From JBHOQS01 sp042408875 (lineage in GTDB: Bacteria; Chloroflexota; UBA11872; JBHOQS01): 64,000 bases of DNA. Within the stretch, counting starts at the first letter, position 1, and each line of letters opens with the position of its first letter. A program made the translations under genes and the position numbers. The stretch spans positions 248,001 through 312,000 of the forward strand of contig JBHOQS010000002.1 in assembly GCA_042408875.1 (NCBI GenBank). Reading direction: 5' to 3'. Below are positions 31,855 through 41,559 of this stretch, one piece after another. The notes beneath the pieces are model-generated. The model was not told where the DNA came from. It was given only the letters and a program-made list of their open reading frames with translations, and did no database searches.

Positions 31855-34368
31855 ATGCAGACCCACGAAAAAGTACAGGGAGACGAGCAGGCTGCCATCA
31901 CCCCGGCGCAGGGCGTCGAGGCCAGCTACCGGCCGAGCGAGATCGAGCCGAAGTGGCAGCAGCGCTGGGAGGAGCAGGGACTGTACCGCGCTGTGGAGGA
32001 CCCAACGAAGCAGAAGTGGTACGCCCTGGTGATGTTCCCGTACACCTCCGGCGACCTGCATATCGGCCACTGGTACAACTTTGCCCCGGCAGACACACAT
32101 GCGCGCTTTATGCGTATGAAAGGTTACAGCGTCCTGTTCCCCTTCGGGTTCGACGCCTTCGGCCTGCCGGCTGAGGAGGCGGCGATCCGCCACGGCATTC
32201 ATCCGTTCAAGTGGACGAACCAGAACATCGAGCGCATGCGCCGGCAGGCGAAGTCTATCGGCGGGATGTATGACTGGTCCCGCGAAATCGCCACGCACCT
32301 GCCAGAGTACTACAAGTGGACCCAATGGTTCTTCCTGAAGTTCTACGAGCACGGCCTGGCCTACCGCGCCCTGGCGCCCGCTAACTGGTGCCCGCATTGC
32401 CAGACTACGCTGGCAAACGAGCAGGTGATTGACGGCACCTGCGAGCGCTGCCATACGCCGGTGACGCGCAAGATGCTGGAGCAGTGGTTCTTCCGCATCA
32501 CGAAGTATGCGGAGGAGCTACTGGCTGACCTGGACACGCTGGAATGGCCCGAGCGCATCATCCTGATGCAGCGCAACTGGATCGGTAAGAGTGTCGGCGC
32601 GGAGATCATCTTCACCGCCGAGACCGGCGATCCGATCCCGGTCTTCACAACGCGGCCGGATACGCTGTTCGGTGCTACCTTCATGGTTCTGGCGCCCGAG
32701 CATCCGCTGGTGGAGAAGCTAACGGCGCCTGACCGCCGCGCTGAGGTGCAGGCCTATATCGAGCAGGCGGCGCGCGAGACCGAGATCGAACGCCTGTCCA
32801 CCGAACGGGAGAAGACCGGCGTGTTTATCGGCGCCTATGCCATCAACCCGGCAAATGCCCAGCGCATCCCCATCTACATCGCTGACTATGTGCTGCTGAC
32901 CTACGGCACCGGCGCGATCATGGCTGTGCCGGCGCACGATGAGCGCGACTGGGAGTTCGCCAAGAAGTATGGCATTCCCATCGTCGAGGTCATCCGTCCA
33001 GAGGGCAAGGGCGACGAGCCTCTGACCGAGGTCTATACCGGCCCAGGCATCATGGTCAACTCTGGCCAGTTCAACGGCATGCCCTCTGAAGAGGGGAAGT
33101 GGGCTGTCACCGACTGGCTGGCCGCCCAGGGCAAGGGCCGGCGAGCGGTGAGCTACCGCATGCGCGACTGGCTGATCTCGCGCCAGCGCTACTGGGGCGC
33201 GCCCATTCCGATCGTGTATTGCAAGAATCAATGCACTCCCGATGGGATCGTGCCAGTCCCTGAAGAGCAACTGCCAGTGCTGCTGCCGGAGGACGCCGAG
33301 TTCCTGCCGACCGGAGAATCGCCGCTGAAGCGGCATCGTGGCTTCGTCGAGACCACTTGCCCGCGTTGTGGTGGTCCGGCCGAGCGCGAGACCGATACCA
33401 TGGACACCTTTGTGGATTCGTCCTGGTACTTCCTGCGCTACGCTAGCCCGCATGAGCAGGACCGGCCATTCGATCCCGAGAAGGTGCGCTACTGGTTGCC
33501 GGTGGATCAGTACATGGGTGGCGCCGAGCATGCGGTGATGCACTTGCTGTACGCTCGGTTCTTCACCAAGGCGCTGGCGGACATGGGGCTGGTTCACTTC
33601 CGTGAGCCCTTCATCCGGCTGTTCAACCAGGGCATCATCCTGGGCGAGGACGGCCAGAAGATGTCGAAGAGCCGCCCGGAGTACGTGGTCGATCCGGACG
33701 ACTACGTGGCAAAATACGGGGCCGATACAGTGCGCTGCTTCCTGATGTTCATCGGCCCGTGGGAACTGGGCGGCAACTGGTCCAGCGCCGGCATCGTCGG
33801 AGTATGGCGCTTCCTGAACCGGGTGTGGAATCTGGTGACCGGCCAGACAGACGAAGGTGCCGCTGCACCGCAGCCGTTCACGGAGCGAGAACTGCGCCGC
33901 CTGACCCACAAGACGATCAAGCGCGTAAGCGAAGACATCGAGCGCTTTCGGTTCAATACGATGATCGCGGCGCTGATGGAGTACGTGAATGCGCTGTATC
34001 GAGTGCGCGCCCCCGAGGTCGAGCAGACCCCAGCCTGGCAGGAGGCCATAGATACCCTGCTGCTGCTGCTGGCCCCCAGCGCGCCGCACCTGGCTGAGGA
34101 GCTATGGCACCGCCGCGGCCACACCCAGAGCGTGCATGTGCAGCCCTGGCCGGCCTATGATCCGGCGTTGACAGTGGAAGAGACCGTCACGCTGGTGATC
34201 CAGGTGAACGGCCGGGTGCGCGACCGCATGGAGGTGCCGGCGGATCTGCCAGAAGAGGAGGTGCGCCGCCTGGCGCTGCAGCGCCCGCGCGTCCAGCAGT
34301 TCACCGGCGGTAAACCACCGCGCAACGTCGTCGTTGTGCCCGGACGGCTGGTGAATATCGTGGTATAA
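31855..34368 (+). CDS. leuS: Leucyl-tRNA synthetase
   Basis: An 837-residue class Ia synthetase. ATP-site motifs: HIGH at residues 69-72 (GDLHIGHWYN) and KMSKS at 602-606. A zinc-type cysteine cluster (CPHCQTTLANEQ...CERCHTP) lies in the ZN-1 region and the CP1 editing domain includes FTTRPDTLFGATFMVLAPEH and YGTGAIMAVPAHDERD. It charges tRNA-Leu and edits mischarged norvaline or isoleucine. GGGGGAGG precedes the ATG. It is controlled by the upstream T-box. Confidence 0.98.
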   Translation: MQTHEKVQGDEQAAITPAQGVEASYRPSEIEPKWQQRWEEQGLYRAVEDPTKQKWYALVMFPYTSGDLHIGHWYNFAPADTHARFMRMKGYSVLFPFGFDAFGLPAEEAAIRHGIHPFKWTNQNIERMRRQAKSIGGMYDWSREIATHLPEYYKWTQWFFLKFYEHGLAYRALAPANWCPHCQTTLANEQVIDGTCERCHTPVTRKMLEQWFFRITKYAEELLADLDTLEWPERIILMQRNWIGKSVGAEIIFTAETGDPIPVFTTRPDTLFGATFMVLAPEHPLVEKLTAPDRRAEVQAYIEQAARETEIERLSTEREKTGVFIGAYAINPANAQRIPIYIADYVLLTYGTGAIMAVPAHDERDWEFAKKYGIPIVEVIRPEGKGDEPLTEVYTGPGIMVNSGQFNGMPSEEGKWAVTDWLAAQGKGRRAVSYRMRDWLISRQRYWGAPIPIVYCKNQCTPDGIVPVPEEQLPVLLPEDAEFLPTGESPLKRHRGFVETTCPRCGGPAERETDTMDTFVDSSWYFLRYASPHEQDRPFDPEKVRYWLPVDQYMGGAEHAVMHLLYARFFTKALADMGLVHFREPFIRLFNQGIILGEDGQKMSKSRPEYVVDPDDYVAKYGADTVRCFLMFIGPWELGGNWSSAGIVGVWRFLNRVWNLVTGQTDEGAAAPQPFTERELRRLTHKTIKRVSEDIERFRFNTMIAALMEYVNALYRVRAPEVEQTPAWQEAIDTLLLLLAPSAPHLAEELWHRRGHTQSVHVQPWPAYDPALTVEETVTLVIQVNGRVRDRMEVPADLPEEEVRRLALQRPRVQQFTGGKPPRNVVVVPGRLVNIVV

Positions 34369-34418
34369 GCGGGGGACGCTCCTCGGCAGCCTCGTACCAG
34401 GCGGGAGTGGAAAGTCCA

Positions 34419-35717
34419 ATGTCATTGGTTGAGCTGCCGAACATTCTGATCGTCATCACCCATGACACGGGCAGGCATCTGGGCACACATGGGCGCGGTG
34501 TGGCCACACCGAACCTGGATCGGCTGGCCCGAGAAGGAGTGCTGTTCCAACAGGCGTTCTGTACGGCGCCGCAGTGCAGCCCGAGCCGCGCCAGCCTGCT
34601 CTCAGGACGTGTGCCGCACAGCCACGGCCTGATTGGGCTGACCCACCGCGGTTTCCGGCTGGCCCCCGGTGTGCCGCTCCTGCCGGCGCTGCTTGCCTCC
34701 GCTGGCTATCGCACGCACCTCTTCGGCTTCCAGCACGAGGCCCCGGATGCGCACGAGCTAGGCTACCAGACGGTCACCCGCGCCGAGGGCGAGCGGCCAC
34801 ACTCCTGCCTTCATGTGACCCCGCTCCTGATCGACTTCCTGGAGCAGGAGGGGCGGGGATCTGGTCCGCCATTTTTCGCCGTCGCCGGCTTCTCCGAGAC
34901 CCACCGACCGTTCCCGCCCTGCGATGATCCGCCGGAGAGCGTGCAACCGCTGCCCTATCTACCAGACGAGCCGGAGATCCGCCGTGACGTCGCCGCGCTG
35001 AACGTCCTCGTGCGGCGTGTCGATGCCAGCATCGGCCAGATCTTGGATGCGCTCGATCGCACCGGCCTGGCCGAGCGCACGCTTTTGCTCTTTACCACCG
35101 ACCACGGCATTGCCTTCCCCGGCGCCAAGGCCACCCTCTTTGACCCGGGCATCGAGATCACTTTGATGGCGCGCGGCCCCGGCGGCTTCGCCGGCGGGAA
35201 GCAGATCGGCGCTATGGTCTCGAACGCAGACATCATGCCAAGCCTGCTGGAGCTTTGCGGCGTGCCGGTGCCACCGGGCGTGCAGGGCAAGAGCCTGCTG
35301 CCGCTCATACGCGGGGAGGCTGAGCGGCTGCACGAGCAGCTCTTCGTGGAGCTTACCTACCACGCAGCGTATGACCCGATGCGCGGTGTCCGCACTGAGC
35401 GCTTTAAGTACATTCGCAGCTACGAGCCACGGCCGTTCTGGCTTCCGCCCAATGTCGACCCGGGACCGACCAAGACACTGCTGCTGGCCCGCGGCGCTTT
35501 CGACCGGCCGCGCCCGCGGGAGATGCTGTTCGATCTTGCGGCTGATCCGCTAGAGCAGCGCAACCTGGCGGACGATCCGGCCTGCCGGTCGGTCCTCGAG
35601 GATATGCGGGCGCGCCTGGAGCGGTGGATGCGGACGACCGGCGACCCCTTGCTCTCCGGCTTCGTGCCTCTGCCGCCAGGTGCGCGCGTCACCCCGATCC
35701 ACGCCATCGACCCATAA
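34419..35717 (+). CDS. Cys-type sulfatase
   Basis: A 432-residue cytoplasmic-type sulfatase (no signal peptide). The formylglycine site is CSPSR (Cys53, in APQCSPSRASLLSG), followed by GRVPHSHG. The N-terminal metal strand reads ILIVITHDTG, with His in place of the first usual Asp, and the second metal site is FTTDHGIAFPGAK. It needs a formylglycine-generating enzyme, not seen in this window. The substrate is unknown. It follows leuS by 50 nt but need not share its transcript. Confidence 0.9.
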   Translation: MSLVELPNILIVITHDTGRHLGTHGRGVATPNLDRLAREGVLFQQAFCTAPQCSPSRASLLSGRVPHSHGLIGLTHRGFRLAPGVPLLPALLASAGYRTHLFGFQHEAPDAHELGYQTVTRAEGERPHSCLHVTPLLIDFLEQEGRGSGPPFFAVAGFSETHRPFPPCDDPPESVQPLPYLPDEPEIRRDVAALNVLVRRVDASIGQILDALDRTGLAERTLLLFTTDHGIAFPGAKATLFDPGIEITLMARGPGGFAGGKQIGAMVSNADIMPSLLELCGVPVPPGVQGKSLLPLIRGEAERLHEQLFVELTYHAAYDPMRGVRTERFKYIRSYEPRPFWLPPNVDPGPTKTLLLARGAFDRPRPREMLFDLAADPLEQRNLADDPACRSVLEDMRARLERWMRTTGDPLLSGFVPLPPGARVTPIHAIDP

Positions 35718-35752
35718 GCTGCGGCGCGCTGCCCACTCCCTTGCACCGCAGC

Positions 35753-36553
35753 TCAGCGGCAGAGCCAGCCGCCGTCCACGGCCAGGATCGTGCCGTGGCA
35801 GTAATCCGAGGCGGCGGAAGCCAGATATACGGCCGCGCCCTTGAGATCTTCAGGCATGCCCCAGCGTCCGGCCGGGATGCGCTCGAGGATAGCCCGATAG
35901 CGCTCCGAGTCCTGCCACAGCGCCGCAGTGAGCGGCGTCTGGATGTAGCCGGGGGCGATGGCGTTGATGTTAATACCTAGCGGCGCCAGCTCGTTGGCCA
36001 TGGCGCGTACCACGCCGGCCAGACCGCTCTTGCTGGCCGTATACGGCGCCACACGCACACCTCCCTGAAACGACATCATCGACGCCGTCACTAGGATCTT
36101 GCCCCGACTGGCGCGCCCTTCCCGCCGGCGCAGTTCTGTGTGCGCGTCGGCCAAGAAGTGCTGCGCGGCGGCCTGACACATGAAGAACGCACTGGTCAGG
36201 TTCACGTGCAGGACGCGCTCCCAGGCATCCTCCGGCACCTCTAGGACCGGGCCGCGGTAGACCTGCCCGGCGTTGTACACCAGGATGTCCAGGCGACCGA
36301 GCGCGCTGCACGCGTGCTCCACCAGGTCACGGCAGTCGGCCGCGCGTGCTGTGGCCAGGTCCGCGCGCAGCGGCACGAAGCGTCGGCCCAGCGCCTCCAC
36401 CTGCGCCTGGGTCTCCTCGACATGAGAGCGATAGACGCCCACGATGTCGGCACCGGCTTCGGCCAGCGCCAGCGTGATCGCCTGGCCGATGCCAGAGCCC
36501 ACGCCCGTTACCAGCGCTACCTGGCCATCCAGACGAAACGCATCAAGGATCAT
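35753..36553 (-). CDS. Short-chain dehydrogenase, KduD-like
   Basis: A 266-residue SDR. NAD(P) site VTGVGSGIGQAI, structural motif NAG in VYNAGQVY, catalytic Ser in LVTASMMSF and YTASK (Tyr-x-x-x-Lys). The N-terminus MILDAFRLDGQVALVTG and the strand AGADIVGVYRS are very like 2-dehydro-3-deoxy-D-gluconate 5-dehydrogenases (KduD), suggesting a sugar-acid substrate. The C-terminus ends in the SDR DGGW. It is followed on the same strand by another SDR gene upstream (57-nt gap). Confidence 0.9.
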   Translation of the reverse strand: MILDAFRLDGQVALVTGVGSGIGQAITLALAEAGADIVGVYRSHVEETQAQVEALGRRFVPLRADLATARAADCRDLVEHACSALGRLDILVYNAGQVYRGPVLEVPEDAWERVLHVNLTSAFFMCQAAAQHFLADAHTELRRREGRASRGKILVTASMMSFQGGVRVAPYTASKSGLAGVVRAMANELAPLGININAIAPGYIQTPLTAALWQDSERYRAILERIPAGRWGMPEDLKGAAVYLASAASDYCHGTILAVDGGWLCR

Positions 36554-36610
36554 ACGCCTGCTGCTCCGCTTTTTTCTACCTCCAGTCGAACCCGGGCGTG
36601 CCGACCGCTG

Positions 36611-37372
36611 TCAGAGCGTGCTCCCACCGTCCACGTAGATCACCTGACCGGTGAGCCAGCTCGCATACTCCGAGGCCAGGAACACCGCCAGCGGCGCGAT
36701 GTCCGAGGGGAAGCCCACGCGCCCGAGGGGGATACGCCTGCCCCACTCCTCGCGATTGTAATGCGGCATAGTGCGGAAGTAGCGTTCCACTTCGACTGCG
36801 CCCGGGGCAATCGCGTTCACCCGAATCTTGTACGGCGCAAAATGCACGGCCAGCGAGCGAGTCAGATGGTTGATGCCGGCCTTGCTGGCAGCGTAGTGGC
36901 TGCAATTCGGGTACACCCGCAGCCCGTGCACCGAGCTCAGATTGATGATCGAGCCCGCCACGCCGCGGGCGATCATATTGCGGGCGGCCCGCTGCGAGCA
37001 GAAGAACAACCCTTTCAAGTTAATATCGAGCGTACGATCCCACTCTTCTTCAGTCAGCTCGAGCGGCGGGTGCGGGTCGGTGATCCCGGAGTTGTTTACC
37101 ATGATATCAACGCCACCGAAGCGGTCGGCAGTGGCCTGGATGAGGGCATCGATGTCGTCCAGCTTCGAGACGTCACAACGATGGAGTAGCACCTGATGGC
37201 CTGCTGCCGAGAGCTTCTCAGCGAGGGCGCGGGCGCCCTGCTCGCTGCTGTAATAGGAGATGACCACTGCGGCACCGGCCTCAGCCATTGCCTCGGCAAT
37301 GCCGGCGCCGATGCCGGTGCCCGCTCCAGTGACCACGGCCACCTTTCCGGAGAGATCGATCGTTAGCGCCAT
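36611..37372 (-). CDS. Short-chain dehydrogenase, glucose 1-dehydrogenase-like
   Basis: A 253-residue classical SDR: VTGAGTGIGAGIAEAMAEAG, NNSGIT, NLSSVHGLRVYPN (catalytic Ser) and YAASKAG, with the closing VDGGSTL. The pattern resembles glucose 1-dehydrogenases and FabG relatives; substrate is not certain. The ATG chosen begins MALTIDLSGKVA; AGGAG lies about 12 nt upstream. Paired with the KduD-like gene, it suggests a sugar oxidation role. Confidence 0.88.
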   Translation of the reverse strand: MALTIDLSGKVAVVTGAGTGIGAGIAEAMAEAGAAVVISYYSSEQGARALAEKLSAAGHQVLLHRCDVSKLDDIDALIQATADRFGGVDIMVNNSGITDPHPPLELTEEEWDRTLDINLKGLFFCSQRAARNMIARGVAGSIINLSSVHGLRVYPNCSHYAASKAGINHLTRSLAVHFAPYKIRVNAIAPGAVEVERYFRTMPHYNREEWGRRIPLGRVGFPSDIAPLAVFLASEYASWLTGQVIYVDGGSTL

Positions 37373-37560
37373 AGCAGTGACCCGCTCCTGAAGGGTAGTC
37401 CGTACACTACGCCCGCGCGCCTGGACCACGGCGCGCCGGCAAGAGTACAGCGCGCAGCGCCATTGTACGCGTCCCCTGGAAGGTATACCAGTAGCGAGAA
37501 GAGACGCAGGCGTTGGCTCACGCGACCCAGCGCAGCAGTGGCGCGCCGCTGAGGGGCAGA

Positions 37561-39432
37561 TTACGGCGGCCAGGGCCGGGCGAAGTTGGTGATGATCGGG
37601 CCACCGAAACGGATGTCCGGCTGGTCATCCATGAACTGCCAGCGGCGTGGGTTGTCCAGGTCGCGCTCGAAGCGCGGGCCGGGGTAGAGGCCCAGGCTGT
37701 AATCGTCCCAGTTGCCCTCGATGTATACGATCGGATTCGTGGCGATCGCGCGGCCCCCCTTGCGGATCTCCAGATGCAGGTGCGGGTTGCCATCGCAGGT
37801 GGGGCGGCCCGTGGAGTCTCCGCTCAGGCCGACCACATCGCCTGGCTGCACGCGCTGGCCTGTCTGGACGAAGTGCGAGCGCTCCAGCAGATGGCCGTAG
37901 ACCACCTGGTTACCATCGTCGAGGAGCAGTACCACATTGTGCGGAGGAGAGCCGTAGGGGCCATCGACGGCCAGCACCCGTCCCGCTGCAATCGCCACCA
38001 CCGGCGTGCCACATGGCGCCGGCAGATCGATGCCGAAGTGAATGCCCTGCCCCTGGCTATAGGTCGTGTTCCGTCCACGATAGCCGCCGGTGGTCACGCC
38101 ATACCACTGGATCGCATACCAGGTAGACGGGCCGGGCAGGGTAGCGAAGGGCAGCCGGTACGGCTTTGCCCGTGGCTCTGGGAACTGGGGCACCGGGGGC
38201 ATAGCGGTCGGATCGCCGGCTTCCGCTGGAGGCAACGTCAACAGCCAGATCGAGCGATCGTCGGCCGAGACGAAGGCGATCTTGCTGCCGTCCGGTGAGA
38301 GCGCCCAGTCGTAGTTGGCGATGCGAAAGCGCGTCTGGGCCGGCTCGGTCAGCCTCGCCCGCTCGCCGGTGGCCGGGTTGACCACCCAGACCTCATGGCT
38401 GTCGTCGGCAGTTGCCCGCACGGGGATGACGAAGAGCCGGCCGTCCTCGCTCCACCGGTAGCCGCCGACCAGGTCGAGCTTGCGGCGCTGGCCACTCTCG
38501 GAGTGGAGCACCCACAGGCCATTCTCCGCACTGTCTGGCTGCCACGCCGCCATGTAGACCACCCAGGCTCCATCCGGTGAGGGCAGGAAGCCGGTCAGCC
38601 GGCGCGCCCGATGCAGCAGTGTGAGCGTCCCATCCCGCAGGTCGTAGCGCCACACGGCTGGGTCTTCCTGCTGCGTGCGCCGCCCGCTCAGGATGAGGCG
38701 CTGATTGTCCGGCAGCCAGGTGACCACCGAACCGTTAATGGGGAGCGGCACCTGGCGAGCGTGCTGTCCATCAGCGCCGGCTACCCAGATGCTGGTCAGC
38801 CGGAAGGGCGGCTGCTGCCCCGGCGGTGCAGCCGGAGCATTGGCTGCATACGCGACCAGCGTGCCGTCGGGTGAGAATACGAGGGCATTCGTCGTCGCCA
38901 GTGTCCAGCGTCGCCCGGACGGCAGGTGGTAGACCTCAGTAATGCGCTCCTGCGGTCGCGGGATCGTCAGGTACTGGCGGTTCAGAGAATACGCGCCCCA
39001 CAGCGGGTTCCAGAGCGTCGCCTGGCCGGTCTGCACATCGACGCCCCAGGTCCCGCCAGGCCCACCAGGCGGCTGGTCATAGTACAACACATAGTTGCCA
39101 TCAGCGGAGAAGAAGAGCTGTGTACAGCAGCCGTTCTCAGTGAGCTTCACGAGCGTCGGCAGCACCGGCTGGGGAGCCGCCGGAGGAGCTGCAGCCTGCC
39201 CTTCTGGGGGAGCAGGCACAGGTGCCTGCTGCGCGCTGGCCTGCGCCGGCGCAGCGGCGTGAGCGGTATCTGGCACCCGGGCTTCTCGCCGCTCCCGCGG
39301 GACTTGCGCCAGGCAGGCCGCGCCCAGCAGGCTCACAAGTACGAACACAAGTGCACGCGCGAGAAGCGGGACAGGGCGCGCCCGGGGGCACACGGCTAGC
39401 AGTGACGGAGGACCAACTGCCCTTGCCCGCAT
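37561..39432 (-). CDS. Secreted beta-propeller protein fused to M23 peptidase
   Basis: A 623-residue protein. Signal/lipoprotein start (LLARALVFVLVSLLGAACLAQ), Pro/Ala-rich linker, then a TolB/WD-like propeller (about 85-430) with repeats such as LVYAANA-PDG, FLPSPDGAWVVYMA, WALSPDGSKIAFVSADD. The C-terminus is a LytM/M23 domain with zinc ligands in IHFGIDLPAP and NPHLHLEIRKGG. M23 enzymes cut peptidoglycan cross-bridges; the propeller may bind substrate or a partner. GGGAG before the chosen ATG supports the start. Confidence 0.85.
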   Translation of the reverse strand: MRARAVGPPSLLAVCPRARPVPLLARALVFVLVSLLGAACLAQVPRERREARVPDTAHAAAPAQASAQQAPVPAPPEGQAAAPPAAPQPVLPTLVKLTENGCCTQLFFSADGNYVLYYDQPPGGPGGTWGVDVQTGQATLWNPLWGAYSLNRQYLTIPRPQERITEVYHLPSGRRWTLATTNALVFSPDGTLVAYAANAPAAPPGQQPPFRLTSIWVAGADGQHARQVPLPINGSVVTWLPDNQRLILSGRRTQQEDPAVWRYDLRDGTLTLLHRARRLTGFLPSPDGAWVVYMAAWQPDSAENGLWVLHSESGQRRKLDLVGGYRWSEDGRLFVIPVRATADDSHEVWVVNPATGERARLTEPAQTRFRIANYDWALSPDGSKIAFVSADDRSIWLLTLPPAEAGDPTAMPPVPQFPEPRAKPYRLPFATLPGPSTWYAIQWYGVTTGGYRGRNTTYSQGQGIHFGIDLPAPCGTPVVAIAAGRVLAVDGPYGSPPHNVVLLLDDGNQVVYGHLLERSHFVQTGQRVQPGDVVGLSGDSTGRPTCDGNPHLHLEIRKGGRAIATNPIVYIEGNWDDYSLGLYPGPRFERDLDNPRRWQFMDDQPDIRFGGPIITNFARPWPP

Positions 39433-39496
39433 GGCTCCCAGCCTAGCAGGAAAAGCTGAAAAAATCCTGAACCCAGGCCAGGTCACCGAGGCAAGA

Positions 39497-41485
39497 TTAC
39501 GGCGCCGGCTCGACGGTGAGGGTATACTCGGCCAGCTGAGTCGTATAGCGGGTAGCTGCGGAGATGGCTAGCGCTGCGCTCTTGGCCGCGCCTGGTCCGA
39601 GAGTGAGGGTGAAGCTGCGCTGCTGGGCACTGTCGAGGGCGATCTGCTCGATGGTGAACAGCTCTGTGCCGCTGTCCAGACGGATAAGCTGGACGATGAA
39701 CCGCTGCGGCAGGGCGTTGGCGGCTCGCACAAAGCCCTCGTACTGCCAGCCCGTCTCGCTCTCGGCGTCGTCGGTGTAGCCGATCTCCGGGACCCTGACA
39801 TCATCGACGGCGAAGCCTTCGAGGTTCAGCGCATCGTCTGTGACGACCTCGAAGCGCAGGAGCACCTGCTTGCCGGCGTATGGCGTCAGATCGATCTCTT
39901 CGTCAAGCCACTGTGCTGGCGGAAGCTCGCGAGCGCGGGCCGATGGTGGCGCCGTGGCAACGCCGCTGCGCCCAGTATAGCCGTGTCCGAAGTTCGCCCC
40001 GTTGGGATCGGTATCGGTCGTGAAGCGGCCTGGGAGTGTGCGCCAGGTCGCGCCACCGTCGTCAGAGATGGTGACGTACGCATAGTCATAGTCTCGTTCC
40101 AGATCGTACCAGACCTTGAAACGCAGGGTGGCGCGGTCGGTGCGACTGAGATCCAGAAAGCGCGTCATCCGCGGGTTCGAGGCATCTCCGCGACGGGCCA
40201 GGTACATATGCTGGCCACTTGGCGGATCGGCGGCGATCAGCTTCACCCGCTCGTTGCCAGTAAACGTGACGCGGTAGCTTCCGTCTGGCAGGCGGAACTC
40301 CACATAATGGCTAGCGAACTGCGGGAGCGTGCCGCTGCGACGGGCAGGGACGCTGTCAATCACCGCCTCGATGCGCGCCCGCATGCTATCGCCACCGGCG
40401 CGGTAGCGGGGATCCGCCGCGCCAAGCGGATCAAGGTAGAGTGCGACCACCCAGTCGCGGAACAGTGCTTCGAAGCCCTCCTGCCAGCCGCGTAAGGCCA
40501 GTGCATGGTCGAAGGCCGCCTCGCCGCGCAGCCCTGGTACCAGCAGGTCAGCCAGCGCCGTATAGCTGCCGGCCCGCTGCACGTAGTATCGGAAGAAGCG
40601 CAGCGCCGCGCCGTAGTGGCGGCCGCGCTGCGCCGGATCATCGGACCAGGCGTTTAACTGTGTATCCGGGCTGGCGGCAAAGAGTGCGGGGAAGCCGGCA
40701 TTGTCGAAGCCGACGATCTCCGATCCCAGCATTGCCAGCCCCTCACTGAACCAGCCTTCCTGCCCGCGCTGCAGGCGCCCGTGCAACAGATGCGTGAACT
40801 CGTGGGCCAGCACAGCGTCGTAGGCGCGCGTGCCGGGCCGCACAGCGTCGGTATTCAGGTAGATCATCTCGCGCTCATTACTGTACGGATTGACCAGGCG
40901 CGGAAAGGTATCTGACTCCGAGTAGTAGCCAGCGACGTAGCGGTTCGGCAGCCGTGCGTTGAGCACAGCGATGAGCGGCTCCCCCCCTCCTCCAGACCAG
41001 GGATCACCCACGTAGCGTCGCAACACAGGAAGCACCGCCGTCTCGAAGGTCTGTGCCGACGCCGCCAGCGCCGCGGTGTCCGCCGGTACGTCGTTCTGCA
41101 CGAAGATCTGCAGATGCGGCGAGGCATATCGCAGCGTCGCGGTGATGTTCCGGTAGGTCTTGCGCTCCTGGTCGGCCAGCCAGAACTGCCGCTGGGTCCC
41201 CGGCGCCTCGGCCGACGGCGGAGCCAGAGCCGGCGGATCCGCCACAGGCTGTCGCAGACGCAGCCGCCGCGCCAGGTCGTAGAGGTTGCGCTCGGGGAGC
41301 GCGCTGCTCTGCAAGCGAGCAAGCGTCGCTTGCTCGATGGAGAGCTCAGCCGCCCGTCCCGGAATCCGCGCCGGGGCCGCTGGACTGGGAGTAGCCGGTC
41401 CGGCTATGACACTCGTCGGTGAGCGCTGCAGGGCGGGTCCGCGAGCCCACAGGAGCCCGCCGGCAAGCAGCCCCACCGTGAGCAC
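39497..41485 (-). CDS. Secreted gluzincin-like metalloprotease
   Basis: A 662-residue protein as called from a GTG. After an N-terminal membrane/signal segment, a MA-clan peptidase domain shows HEFTHLLHG with the downstream Glu in WFSEGLAML. The C-terminal half has a MAM/immune-inhibitor-A-like beta module (VWYDLERDYDYAYVTISDDG) and a final domain. The true start is probably upstream: frame-open sequence encodes a basic stretch and the first part of the hydrophobic helix, and a CTG at 41563 overlaps the purine nucleoside phosphorylase stop as CTGA. Confidence 0.8.
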   Translation of the reverse strand: MLTVGLLAGGLLWARGPALQRSPTSVIAGPATPSPAAPARIPGRAAELSIEQATLARLQSSALPERNLYDLARRLRLRQPVADPPALAPPSAEAPGTQRQFWLADQERKTYRNITATLRYASPHLQIFVQNDVPADTAALAASAQTFETAVLPVLRRYVGDPWSGGGGEPLIAVLNARLPNRYVAGYYSESDTFPRLVNPYSNEREMIYLNTDAVRPGTRAYDAVLAHEFTHLLHGRLQRGQEGWFSEGLAMLGSEIVGFDNAGFPALFAASPDTQLNAWSDDPAQRGRHYGAALRFFRYYVQRAGSYTALADLLVPGLRGEAAFDHALALRGWQEGFEALFRDWVVALYLDPLGAADPRYRAGGDSMRARIEAVIDSVPARRSGTLPQFASHYVEFRLPDGSYRVTFTGNERVKLIAADPPSGQHMYLARRGDASNPRMTRFLDLSRTDRATLRFKVWYDLERDYDYAYVTISDDGGATWRTLPGRFTTDTDPNGANFGHGYTGRSGVATAPPSARARELPPAQWLDEEIDLTPYAGKQVLLRFEVVTDDALNLEGFAVDDVRVPEIGYTDDAESETGWQYEGFVRAANALPQRFIVQLIRLDSGTELFTIEQIALDSAQQRSFTLTLGPGAAKSAALAISAATRYTTQLAEYTLTVEPAP

Positions 41486-41559
41486 CAGCGCGGCGGCCCC
41501 GGCGAAGAGGCCTGCCGGCCGGCGCGAGCGCTCAGGTCTCCTGGACGAACTCGATATTC

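Noticed and set aside
32719..34089. Minus-strand frame of 456 codons inside leuS
   Set aside because: It is antisense to a well-conserved synthetase; a composition artefact of GC-rich codons.
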